The position numbers were made by a program, and so were the translations under genes. Shown here piece by piece: positions 22,070 to 32,640 of a DNA stretch of 51,034 nt (within the stretch, counting starts at the first letter, position 1; each line of letters opens with the position of its first letter). A model generated the notes under the pieces. That model was not told the DNA's origin. It saw only the letters and a program-made list of their open reading frames with translations, and did no database searches. Source of the DNA: Gnetum montanum (lineage: Eukaryota; Streptophyta; Gnetopsida; Gnetales; Gnetaceae); contig MNCI01010074.1 of NCBI GenBank assembly GCA_015680685.1, forward strand, positions 856,130 to 907,163, given 5' to 3'.

Positions 22070-23989
22070 TGTTGATACGGAAATTTTGGACACATCAACA
22101 CTTGTGTAAACTCATTTTAGGAGACTATCGCATAGGGCACCTCTTGTATAGGTACAGAAAAGGGCTATGTGACAAAACAATTATAGTATTTTTAAACAAA
22201 ATATTGTAAACTTAGATTTAATTTTGGGAGGATTCTCTTATATCTTGAAAAACATAGTAAAATAATTAAAATCAAAATTAAGCATTATCAAATTAAACAT
22301 TTGTGCAAGAGTATAATAAATAATACAAAACACAAAAAATTCAAATTTAAATTAAAATTTATCTGGTGCTCTGAGTTTCTAATTCTTGATGTTGGTTCCA
22401 CTTAGGATCTCCTGCTGATTGGGAGAGGAGAGACCTTCACTATCTACCACTCCATCTACTGCAACTACTTGTAGTTTTAATTAGCCACGTGTTGTCCGTG
22501 TCCACCGGCTGTCCACGTCCTGCGTGCTGCTTCTGTTACGCATCTACCTTCTATTTCTTGGCTGGCCACCCCCAGCCGATTGATGCAGGATAGAAGGAAG
22601 AGAGAACACTTGTTTCCTGCCATCCACGTGAGGACCACGTCCACTGCACAGGGAGAGGAATTCTCACGCCTGACGTACTGCTGTTACTGTTGCACTGACC
22701 ACCGTCTACTATCGTCATGTAGAGACAGAAGACTGCCTTCCAATAGACAGAGAAGAAAAAACCCGCATCCGAACACCATCGCCTATGGTCTGTCATGCGC
22801 CGCCTACGTTCACCGTCATCGCGCGACTGCACTATTGCATGAGAGAGGCCACCAGCCTCCGTTTCTACTGCCACCGGCATGCCATTGCTATCCCGATCTG
22901 CGACTACCACGTGTCACCTGCTCTGCTCACGAAGAGAGAAAACTAAATCATAAGCGCCCCGCAAGACTAGAGATAAGCTCGTCGTTTGTAGGCTCTCCTT
23001 GGCTTTGATGGCACTCGGCTTTTTTTTTCTATCACCTCCTCTTGGGTTAATAGTGGCCTACGAGGAGGAAACCCATGAACTGCTATTTCTATTCACCACC
23101 CTACGTAACCACCATTCACAATCAGCCCACCGCCCATCAGTTACTGTAGCCCCCACTCTTGTCTGGCGTTGGTTATGCCGATGATGCTTACCATCACGTT
23201 AGCAAGAAACAAGAAGTCTGTAGAAGATGATGGTTGGATGGAAATGCCCAAGTTCAAAGAACATTATGATCTCTTCGGTAAACATGTATGTTTTAATGCA
23301 GTCGTCAGATTTTTTCCATTATTAATAACTATCCAAATAGATACACAGTAAGATCATACGATATAAAATTTCAATAAGAATAAAGTTATATATCATATGA
23401 TAAGGTTATATAAAATTTCAATAAGAATAAAGTTATATATCATAGACACAGAAACTTAAAATTGTTCTTAATTCTGGATAAGGTGATGGCCCCACACACA
23501 AAACAAAAGCCTTCCCAATGTACCCTAAGGCTTTAAGATGAGCAAAAGAAAATGAAAGTGAACTAAGAGGTGTACGACATCGACTGTCCGAATAGATATA
23601 ATATTGGGTCAAAAGGTTTATATACTCATTTTAAATATAATATTGGTGTTAGTTGGTCACTTTATTAAATCCATATTTAATTTCCATGATATAAATGTAA
23701 TATTTATCGAATATATCCTTTGGATATTTGTTCTTAATAAAACTTCAGTTTGAGTTTTAATTTCATGCATACACACGAAGAATAAAAGAGTGCATTGCAT
23801 AACAAAGAGTTGACATTAAATAGTAATATGTATGCGTATTAAAAGGAAAAATTTTAAGTAATTTTGCTACTAACATGACACCTGTATTCCACCTTGGATC
23901 ACATGAAAATATCCTTTTTTTAGGATTTAATTTACCTTATTATTGTTGATCATGGCCCGATGCTTAGCATGGCGAGGTTGACCTCAACA
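22070..23989 (-). repeat. 5' LTR of element D
   Basis: The partner of 12478-14423, with ends TGTTGA...TCAACA. It differs by substitutions, small indels and a local 35-bp duplication (23363-23444). Confidence 0.9.
23363..23444. repeat. 35-bp direct repeat in element D 5' LTR
   Basis: Units at 23363-23397 and 23410-23444 begin ATAAAATTTCAATAAG and are identical by eye. The other LTR has one copy (about 13800-13834) and unrelated text after it, so the duplication is specific to this LTR. Confidence 0.85.
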
Positions 23990-25837
23990 GTTTGCTAGTA
24001 ATTTGTTGAGTTGCCTGGTCCTGAAGGTGTCTAGCTGGTCTACGGGAATGAATTGAGAGGAGTCTCGTTGTGCAGCTTGCAGGGTTATGAGCCTCTCTTG
24101 GAGTTTTGCTAACTCCACTTCTTCATGCTCGGTCCTGATCTTTGCCATGACCAGCTTTCCCTTAGTAGAGATGAGGTATGATTGTGCTGCCATGACATCT
24201 CGTGGGATGTTAAACAAGGACGTCATCACTTGTCCTATTTGCAGCAATCGATCAAGGATATCCTCATGCTTCGTAGGAGTCATTGAGGGACCGGCCAATG
24301 TTTGAACATCACATGCTCCGGTGAAGTCTGCTGGTGGTACAAAAGGAACATTGAAGGATTCTTTGATGTGGTCTGCGACCACTTCTGCAGCTCTTGCTGC
24401 ATCCTGGTGCTGCATGACCACCACTGTGGCCCCTTCACTAGTCTCGAGTTACACCTAAAAGGATGCAACGTTCCTTGAAATCTGTTGTGACCAATTAGTC
24501 TCCCCTCCTCCTATCTGAATGGACACCTCACCCCATGCGCGATCTATAGAGATAGTGGGACGTACAGTATTGTCGATGACGTGGAAGCAATTCGGATCAT
24601 CACGACTCCCCCAACTGATCGTCTTAGCGATGGGCCTGAGATGGCTCATCGACGGTCGATAATCCTGAGACGATGGTGGTTGGTCTCGTTGGCTTATGCT
24701 GGGCCCCGCTTCTTGTTGTTGACTGGGCCTTGAGCATGGGAGTTGGCTAGGCCCTGTAGTTTGAGTTACAGTGGGCGCCAGCATTTGTTCTTGCTTTTGG
24801 TTTGGCTCCAATGTCTCACCAGCATTTTTCCTTGGAGCTTGTGGCTTCAGTAGTTCAACGAATGAAGCATTTTTGGGCTCTTCTGGGGACATCATTGGTG
24901 TACCCCAGAATTCCAACATGCTTGCACAACTTCCAATGAGACAACGGAAAGGCAACACAAACTTCCCTGTCTTACGTTCTTCGAACCGCTTTAAGATCTT
25001 TGTGAGATATAGATGGGGTAGGTTAGCATTAACCTTTTCCATCAATATCGTGCATCCTTTCGTCAGATATGTTGAAATTCTATTTAATCCTTTTGTGGGA
25101 AAGATGTGATAAGTACTAATATTGAAGTAGATTCTCTCTTCCAATGTCAATTCTCCATATATCTTATCTTCTTTACCGTGTGTCCTGTTCAACCAGACCT
25201 TTCACGCATCAGCATTAGAGCAAGTGAACAGGTGAGCAACTTTCAACCCCATATTCGAAAGGTTTGACACTTCCAAAATGGCCTTGGTGGAAAAGTCAAT
25301 AGATACACCACCGATGTCAACTATGATGCCTTCTTCTTTATTGTGCTAGAATTGGTACATTTCTCCTAAGTACCAGGCACTGCTTTTGGAGAGGATAGGC
25401 CATAATGGGGACCCTTTGAGCTGGTCCCTAACAGCCTCAGGAGTGAATTCTGTGAAAGGTCTGAAGTTCAATTCCATGATCATTGCAGCGGATGTGGGCC
25501 TTTCACGGATGGCCTGAACACACTTCAGGGGTAACGTGAGGTGTTGTCCCTGTTCAAGTGTTGCAATAGCTCCACCTTCTACCTGTCCTGAGTGTACAGT
25601 AGTAGGAGTCTCTTGATGGATACTTAAGGATTGTGCCTCCTGCTCTGTATGTTGTTCTGCAGGAGCTTGTCCTCTACCTCTCATAGGTTGCTTAGATGCA
25701 CCTTGAGAGGGACCTTTTTGTTTTGTCCACGCTCTGGGGCCATTTGCAATCACATGGGGCCAATCATTAATAAGGTTTCTTACCAAAGTTAAGTTATACC
25801 TTACTTCTTGCCTTAATGAATCTATTTTTTATTTCAT
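23990..25837 (-). pseudogene. Gene X, N-terminal piece, unrecognised
   Basis: A single minus-strand frame runs from the ATG at 25835-25837 to the D insertion, broken only by stops (third codon TAA, then near 25343, 25200, 24450 and 24444). The first 110 residues are Gln/Pro/Gly-rich (for example QPMRGRGQAPAEQHTEQ). A compact region follows (about 25490-24880) with FRPFTEFTPEAVRDQL, GSPLWPIL, LTLEERIYFNIS, HIFPTKG and LPFRCLIGSCASMLEFWG. This pattern faintly recalls the putative plant transposon protein domain (Pfam Transposase_32). A Pro/Gln-rich linker, then a helical, Gln/Glu-rich part (24300-24000), leads into the coiled coil of 11496-12477. Total length would be about 950 residues. Confidence 0.55.
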
Positions 25838-26103
25838 GTGATTTAAAGTTAGTAATTTTATGGCAATGTCCCCAAAAGGTTTTAATATTTAGTCCACTTT
25901 GCTTAGGTGGCTTTCTCGTGACTAAGCTAAACACTCCAGGTTCAAGTAGGTTCAAACGAAATGAAAATCAGAGTGCTAGCGAGTGAGTTATGGTTATCGG
26001 AATAAGAGATGCGCAATCACAAGTCATAGAAGAAAATTTGAAAAAACTTCCCTTGTGTGAACAGTTGCAAATGATGTTGACGTTCATCGGGGGGTGGGGT
26101 CCA

Positions 26104-26182
26104 TATATATAGATTTTAAGGACATGATATTAGGTCCCTGCTAGCGGGGACCCGATATTGCGTCCAACCCAATATCGGGTCC
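26104..26182 (-). promoter_or_regulatory. Putative gene X promoter: hairpin and TATA box
   Basis: TATATATA at 26104-26111, about 270 bp upstream of the X ATG. Upstream of it lie a perfect 13-bp inverted repeat, GGACCCGATATTG (26148-26160) and CAATATCGGGTCC (26170-26182), and a second short inverted repeat, GGTCCC/GGGACC (26133-26151). GATATC-type palindromes next to a TATA box are otherwise seen only in LTR U3 regions in this window. No LTR ends or primer-binding site accompany this copy. Confidence 0.5.
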
Positions 26183-26607
26183 TATCGGAAATAGTGTACT
26201 TGGAAAAATCTATAAATTTTTGAAACTCCAATGTATAAATTGAGGACTATTAGGTCAATGTAAAGGGTCTAGGGTAATATAAACTAGTCTTGAAGGCACA
26301 AAAAAAATATAATGGTGTAAAAATTGACAATGAAAGTTATGAAGAGTATGAGGAAAAAGAACATGTGGTGGCTCATAGGAACATTTGAACCAGAAGGATG
26401 ATAATGGAAAGAAGCTCATTGGTAATACTTGGAGGGTATAAGATGGTGTGCAGGAGATGTGTTACAAGTGCAAATTACAAGGGTTACATAAGTGGGTCCT
26501 CCCCAAAGCAGGTTCCAACCTATAATGCCCTTGCGTAACCACACCTTAAAATGTTCGTAGGCACTAGACGGGTTAAATGTAATCCACACCAATCACACAA
26601 AACACAC
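26183..26607 (-). other. 3' non-coding region of element B, left of solo LTR
   Basis: A non-coding stretch. Around 26480-26560 it carries the GTGGGTCCTCCCCAAAG block and following text also found at 7030-7090 (C) and, inverted, at 37650-37680 (E). It therefore belongs to element B rather than to gene X. Confidence 0.6.
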
Positions 26608-27457
26608 TGATGAGCGGCGAGGTACCCCTATGGTCAACCATACGAATATAATCATTTCATGCATGATCTGGTCGAATTCCAAGGACTAAGTGCCTATGCG
26701 CCTTTGTGGAACAAGGATGGGTTGGTTGATCATTGTCTTCCCAAACTTACTTGTATGTCACGATTGTATGGTTAAGTAAGTTTAAGGCATATGATTTTTA
26801 TAGCTTTTATGTTTTTATGTCTTGCTGCTAATAAGGGAGGAGAGAGAGAGATAACTAAGTGACTAATTTAACTTAACTACTAATTAACTAGGCTTTAAAT
26901 AATCCTAACACTAGTATTCGTTCTCACTTGCTATCCACATCCTGAACTAGTGCAACACTACTAAGATTACCAAACGCTAATCGTTACTGGGTTACTAAGT
27001 GTTACATGCTTGCTCGAAGTGATCATACTGTGTGTGCTAATAACAGAAATGTAAAGTGCATAAAATAAAATAAAATAAATGCAGAAGAAAATAAAATAAA
27101 ATAAGTGAGCAAGAAAACAAATCTCAAGTGCTACAAGGATGAATCCAAGAGCTCGTCTTTATTGTCGTACACAAGGTGTGGTTAGGTACACAATGCTCGA
27201 ATAAAGATCCATCCATATTTGGACCTACTACTATAGGCACTTGGAAAATACTCTAACTTGGCTCCTAAAAGACTTCCCTTAAAAGACTTCCTTCCAAGAC
27301 TTCCTCCCAAGACTTCTTTCTCAAATTGTGCACTTGGGCACTGTATTTATAGGCTTGGGAGCAACTACTCTAATAATTAGAAAAACTGCCACTCTAATTT
27401 TAGAGAAACTACCACTCCAATAATTAGAATAAACTACTAGAGTAATTGTTCTCATCA
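26608..27457 (-). repeat. Solo LTR (850 bp), Athila-like family
   Basis: Bounded by a perfect 5-bp target duplication CACAC (26603-26607 and 27458-27462). The ends form the inverted repeat TGATGAG...CTCATCA. It has neither a primer-binding site nor a PPT, so it is a product of LTR-LTR recombination. TATA box on the + strand at 27344-27351. Its U3 lacks GATATC and instead has TAATAATTAG-type repeats. It splits the 3' region of element B. Confidence 0.88.
27344..27457 (-). promoter_or_regulatory. U3 repeats and TATA box of solo LTR
   Basis: TATA box TATTTATA (27344-27351). Upstream on the minus strand are three to four AT-only modules with cores CTAATAATTAG, CTAATTTTAGAG and CCAATAATTAG (27379-27425). 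They occupy the place held by GATATC palindromes in sister LTRs. Confidence 0.6.
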
Positions 27458-28370
27458 CACACACATGTAGATATCACTGCGATGAGATATGGATCCCATG
27501 CTACCTGAGTCACAAGTCACAATTACATGAATAGCGAGGTGAGACGAATCATAGAAGGGATTGCAGAGATTGAGACATGAGGTAACTAGCCTAGGGCACA
27601 ATGAATCCTGCATGTAAGGCATGATTAGTGTGTCATTAGCCCATCATTCCAAAATCGGGACCAAGTCCATTCCTCTAATCAGTGACACCGCATTGCTTCA
27701 TCCAATGATGGACAACCATAAGAGCACCATGAAAGCAAGGCATATGATCACTTGGCATTTTGTTTAAGGGAGGAGTGATTTTGCTTTATGGCACTTTTTT
27801 TTGAAGTATTGCTTAATCCAGAGAAGCCGCATACCTTCAGGCATGGGTGCATGTCTTTCTAGTGGGACCCCCTAGATTAGCATTTTTTTTTGGTTGAGTG
27901 CCTTTTGATTACTCTTACTTCCATTTTTCATTAGATCTACAAGGATCTTACTACAACCAAGCTGTATGATAACTCCTACAAATGTCACCAAAGAGAATCC
28001 ACAAGTCCCTTTGATGTCACACCCTAACCATTCCCTCTTGGTCCATCCTTCTTTGTTCGGGGTACAATAACACAAAATTACTTTAAGTTTTAATGATTAG
28101 AAATACCATTGTACCGAAGGCAAAAACCCTTATTAATAGAATGGGTGGGTGGATGTTATGGTCTCACTGTCCAAGTAATTAGCCACTTGAGGCTTGATAC
28201 CATGAAACAACATCTCAACCAATGAGTCACATGAGTGCTTTATTTGTAGATGAGATTACTTATAAAAAGATAAAGAGACAAAAAGATAAAACAATAAATT
28301 GAAAAATGAAAAATTGGAAAAAAAAATTGTAAAATTAAAGACAAGGAAAAATATATATTAATCCTTCTTC
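27458..28370 (-). other. Non-coding region of element B after gag
   Basis: About 900 bp with no supported gene. Text around 27995-28080 resembles 7765-7830 of element C, so it is the proximal part of the shared 3' non-coding region. Confidence 0.55.
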
Positions 28371-30341
28371 TTAGAATAGAGGATACCCCCCATAACTAAA
28401 TGGTTCAGCATAGCTAGGATTAATAAATGAAAGGTTGGGATCCTTGCATGTTGGAAATATTAGGACCCGGTTATACTTACCCCATTGGGGTTCACACACT
28501 TGATTAGAGTTGACATAGTAGGGCAAGTTATAAGATGTGGTTGATTTATAAGGGGTTAACCCACTATGATACTTGTGACTGTAAGATGGTATGCAAGGAT
28601 CAACATGTCTTTCCATGTGGCTATATTCATTGGGTTGCATAGCTGTCAAAGTATTGAGTGGTGGCCCTGATAAGGTAACATGAGGTGTTGGGTTCAAAGA
28701 GGAAGATGCACCATGGTGTTGGACTTGTGCTGAGTTGGAGGATGCAGTGGGCTCAAAATTGTGCTGTCCCTTCTTATAGTTATGCCGAAAGAAGGGGAGT
28801 CTTCGATGTTGAGAAGAGTTCCCACTATTGTTGTCAGCAAAAGCACAAGTAATATTTGTGGGTGGCTACTGTGGTGCAAACCCTTTTGGAACACTTTGTG
28901 GTGATGTAGAAGGAGGTGAAGGATCAAAATGTTGAAATTGGGGAGAAGTGTAATGTACACGAGGTGGTGGTCCTGTTGGAGAGGATATGGATTGATAGTA
29001 TTGAGGAGAATAATAATAGTGTGACAAGATAGAGGATGTTGACCCAGTTGGGGAAACAAGATGTTGAACTTGATAAGCACATAGGTTCGGATGGTATGAA
29101 GGCTGTAACCAATTTGGGGGTGGCCTCCCCCACGACTGGGATTGTTGCCATTGTGATCAAACACAGTATCTCTGTACAAACTCTGGATGTAACACTTTTT
29201 CCCAGTGCTCCTGTAAATGTGATAAGATTGGACATTGGCCCTTGGGGTGATTGTACAAGCAAATGTTGCATTGATATGTATGATTGGTAGTTGAGCTCTC
29301 CCTTCTTTCCAGTTGTCTAAGGGTATTTTATCCTACTTCTTGGTTCGTCATGACTCTACCTCCAATAATGTTGGCATATTCTCCGCATTTTTTATGCATC
29401 CATTCCATCATCTAGTTGATCTTTTCCTCAACTTCATCCAATGATTGTAGTTCCACCTCCTTGAGGTGAGTTGATTTCTCCTCTTTATTATCATGGGCCC
29501 TTGCTGATTTAAGGTTTTGGGCCTGTTGAGATTTTTCAATGTTCTCCCATTTAGCCATTTCTCCTTCTTCTTTTGCTACTTGCTTGATAAGCTCTTGGAG
29601 TTGATGGGTTCATAGCTCGTATAGTTGACCTTGGGCATTCATCCCTAGGGTTTCCCTTGTTTCATCACAGAGCCCATCTATGATGTGATACATTAGCCTT
29701 TCCTCGGAGAATCCATGGCCTCGGCAGTTGTTTAACAGTGCATGATATCTTTCTAAGGCTATGTCCAAGGGTTCATGTTGCTCTTGTTTCAATTATTGGA
29801 TTTGTCTCCTCAAGGCTGACACTCTTGCATAACTTTGATATCTTTCGTTAAAGAGTTCTACCATTGTTGGCCAATGTCAGATTGATTTTGGTTTTAAGGA
29901 CCTATACCATACTTTTGCATGGCCAACGAGTGTCATAGGAAAGAGCTTTAGTTTTTGCCATCCATTATCAGTGTTGTTCCATGCATAGGCATCGTAGAAG
30001 GCTCATAAATGTTGTTGTAGATCTAAATCATAGCCTTCTGAAAACTTAGGAAAGTTGTTTAAGTCAAGCCTGGGTAGACGGCTTTCCTTACGATGCCTGC
30101 GGGATATTCGAACAACCTCTTGTATTTTCGTTAGGCTTGTAGTGTTCAGTAGAGGTTCATCATCACTAGGTATGTTATGCATTCATGAGTTGTGACAATG
30201 TTGTCTTTGTTTATGTTCATAGGAAACCCCTACATCAGATTGGGTACTCCAAACTTTATCTTCATCATCATATAATTTGTTGGTTCTCCAATGAATTGCC
30301 TCACTAGTTTTTGCGTTGTCAGAGTCTTGTGAGGGAGACAT
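28371..30341 (-). pseudogene. gag of element B (degenerate)
   Basis: The start is the ATG at 30339-30341, 113 bp from the primer-binding site. It begins MSPSQDSDNAKTSEAIHWRT, like C, but lacks about 270 bp of the C N-terminal region and has a TGA before MHNIPSDDEPLL. The core RLDLNNFPKF, LKLFPMTLVG and AKVWYRSLKP lies at about 30070-29880. DIALERYHALLNNC and the region up to the helical segment run to about 29560. A zinc knuckle C-x2-C-x3-H-x4-C (CNIC...HPKGQC, about 29233-29272) is complete here, unlike in C. A Pro/Tyr-rich tail follows to 28371. Frameshifts near 29590 and 29180 break it. Confidence 0.75.
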
Positions 30342-30454
30342 GGTTGTGAATTTGTGTGTGATTTAATTACAATTATTTCTTTCTGAAAGATATATCATCA
30401 AGGCTTTGTTACAGTGATCTTGTAGGATGTAACTAATCTAAATAACTAGCACCA

Positions 30455-30473
30455 TCCTTGGCAACGGTGCCAA
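30455..30473 (-). promoter_or_regulatory. Primer-binding site of element B
   Basis: The minus strand reads TTGGCACCGTTGCCAAGGA directly after the LTR end. It resembles the tRNA-Asp site used by Athila elements (TGGCGCCGTTGCCGGGGA), with G-to-A changes. Confidence 0.75.
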
Positions 30474-31335
30474 TGATGAGTGGTAAGGTACCCCTACACT
30501 CAACCATACGAATATGAGTGTTTCACGCACGATCTGGTCGAACTCCGTAGACGGGCTAGTTGTGGTATCTAGATAGTTACTTGTTGATCGTAGTTCGCTA
30601 TCTTCCCACTTGGACTAGTATTTGCTTTGTCATGTATGGTTTAGTCCAGAGTGAGGTGTATGATGTGTTCCTAAACTAATGCTACTCCTGGAGGCGATAG
30701 AAAATAATCTTAACTAAGCTAGGAGGGAAAGGGAGAGAGAGTTAAACTAAGAGAAGATAGGGAGAGAGAGTCTAAACTAGCCTAAGTGTGATGAGCATTC
30801 ATTCCTTAATCATCTATACACATCTTAGGCCTTGTGCATGACTACCATTGGGATTACCAAGCGCATGGCTTGAGTATGCTACTGGGATACCAAGTAGTCA
30901 CACGTAGATGCTCGTGATTAAGTCATACTCATTCCATGTTTAATAACAATTAAAATTAAGTAATTAAACTAAGTGAATGCTGTAATGATGAACTAATCTC
31001 GATCTCTATTTTCAATCATGTGCATGTCCAAGTACACCACACTCAAATAAAGGATGCTGTACAATTATAATCATCACATTGCGGGCATGCACTGGGAAAA
31101 AGGATTGAGAGAGAAAAAGAAATAAACTAACTTCTAAAACTAACTGAAAAGCTAACTAATTTAAAATTTAAAGACTGACTCCTCTCATGTGCCTACATGC
31201 CTATTTATAGGCTCACACAGGAGTCACAATATCATGCATTCAATATCATTATTTGGGCTACGATATCACATACCTGATATCGTGGATCCGATATCGGGGG
31301 TCCGATATCGTAGCCTGATGAATAACGATTCATCA
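30474..31335 (-). repeat. 5' LTR of element B
   Basis: 862 bp. The minus strand begins TGATGAATCG and ends CCACTCATCA. TATA box at 31202-31209 (+ strand TATTTATA). The primer-binding site follows. It is flanked at 31336-31340 by ATAAT, the counterpart of ACAAT at 4297-4301. Confidence 0.87.
31202..31320 (-). promoter_or_regulatory. U3 palindrome array and TATA box, B 5' LTR
   Basis: TATA box at 31202-31209. Six GATATC/AATATC cores lie upstream on the minus strand between about 31227 and 31310, in settings such as CCGATATCG and CCCCGATATCGGATC. This would be the active promoter of element B. Confidence 0.65.
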
Positions 31336-31791
31336 ATAATCACAACCTAGCCAATTGTAACCATTGATGAGACAAGATACTTCAAAGCTTTATGTTACAG
31401 ATTGCACACTAATCCATGATTTTGTTGTGGTTGTAGTGGGAAGGATGGATGGAATACGCAGATTGGATGTTGGACTATCCTCACAAAGGAAGCAGTAGTA
31501 GCAACACCACGTGACAAGGACTCTTCATCATCATTGAATCTTCTTCCTCACTCTTCAACTACCAGAGGAGTGGATGCCAGGTTTGTCCATGGTGTTCCCT
31601 TCTCTTGTCATGAACACCGAATTTTGTAAAATATTGTAATCCATACACTCAAGCACTTATGAGTTAGTTTGTTTCATTTGAGTTAGTTTGTATGTTAGTC
31701 AATAATCCCATACCTTCCCAATATTTTGTAAGGAACTTGTTCCTCCTCTTCTTCACTCGAGGATGCATTTTTTCATTTAGTCATGGTAGTA
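31336..31791 (+). other. Element A, 3' non-coding region resumed, with PPT
   Basis: The text from ATCACAACCTAGCC onward matches 37944-38432 of element E, including CCTTCCCAATATTTTGTAAGG near 31710 and the terminal tract TCATGGTAGTA. The latter is a decayed polypurine tract directly before the LTR. This is the downstream half of element A. Confidence 0.72.
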
Positions 31792-32640
31792 TGATGAATC
31801 ATGTTTTGACTGGCTTCGATATCAAATATCTGATATCAATTCCTTGATATTAGGTATCTAATATTGAATCCCAAGACACGATGTCGAATATCCAATATCG
31901 TGGGGTATATGCTAGCCTATAAATATAGCGCTTGGACTCATGATTTTGATATTAGTTTTTATCATAGATAGTAAAACTCTTGTAGTTTTTTTTTTTGTTC
32001 AGAGTTAGAGTATTTTCTGAGTGCTTGCAGTAGGAGTTTGAGTGTGTACACAAAGAAGAACTGATGTACTTGAGCATGGCAGTGTGTCAGGAATAAAAAC
32101 AAACCCTTTTGATAATCCTTGCAGCACTGAGAATAGATTAATGTTTCCTTTAATGCATTTGATATTCATGCACTTTACTTTAATGCAATTTTATTAAGCA
32201 ATTAATTTCTAGTTGTTAATGAACACAAGCATGGCCACTTCGAGCATACGTGTACCACTTGGTAACCTAGAAACGCTTAACGTTTGGTAATCCAACAGTG
32301 CTACATGCATTCAGGATGTGTTTGTAGAGTGGAAATGAGTACTTATGTTAGGGTAGCTAGGTAGTAGATTAATCAGATATTAATTTCCTATTCCTTTCAT
32401 TCTTATCTTAGGTGATTAAACTTATAAAATACAAAATGATAAAAATCATATACCTCAGTTGCACTTAACCATATACTTGTACATCATGAGTGGAACTAAG
32501 AAGACAATGATCATTCCGATTAGATTTCACACCTTAGAACCAATGTACCTAAGAACTTAAGGTTTGCAAAATTCGACTAGATCATACGTGAAGGCTTGTG
32601 ATTTGTATGGTTGGGCGTAGGGGTACCTCGTCACTCATTA
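31792..32640 (+). repeat. 3' LTR of element A
   Basis: 849 bp. It begins TGATGAATCATG and ends CGTCACTCATTA. TATA box TATAAATA at 31918-31925. It is of the same subfamily as the solo LTR at 47307-48146. Confidence 0.85.
31815..31925 (+). promoter_or_regulatory. U3 palindromes and TATA box, A 3' LTR
   Basis: Cores CGATATCAAATATCTGATATC and further GATATT/AATATC units (31819-31900) precede TATAAATA at 31918-31925. Confidence 0.6.

Larger units (their letters stand above)
12478..23989 (-). mobile_element. Element D: Tat-like Ty3/gypsy retrotransposon
   Basis: A minus-strand element with LTRs of 1946 bp (12478-14423) and 1920 bp (22070-23989), which start TGTTGAGGTC and end TATCAACA on the minus strand. 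Flanks GTCTA (12473-12477) and GTTTG (23990-23994) agree at three of five bases, with two transitions, so the duplication is decayed. The interior reads gag, protease, an extra RNase H, RT, RNase H, integrase. The extra RNase H is the hallmark of the Tat group, but its place before RT is unusual. The element sits in gene X of element B. Confidence 0.85.
4302..31335 (-). mobile_element. Element B: gag-only Athila-like LTR element, host of C, D and a solo LTR
   Basis: Two LTRs of equal length (862 bp, 4302-5163 and 30474-31335), both in minus orientation and nearly alike by eye, bound this element. The flanks are ACAAT (4297-4301) and ATAAT (31336-31340), a 5-bp target duplication with one C/T change. 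From 5' to 3' on the minus strand it holds the LTR, primer-binding site, gag, a non-coding region, the unrecognised gene X, a terminal non-coding region, a polypurine tract and the second LTR. Elements C and D and a solo LTR inserted later and inflate it to 27 kb. No RT or integrase belongs to B itself, so it is non-autonomous. Confidence 0.78.

Noticed and set aside
22580-23008. 142-codon plus-strand open stretch in the D 5' LTR
   Set aside because: It is antisense to the element and its partner in the other LTR (12917-13186) is interrupted. The Arg/His/Cys-rich composition is typical of chance frames in GC-rich DNA.
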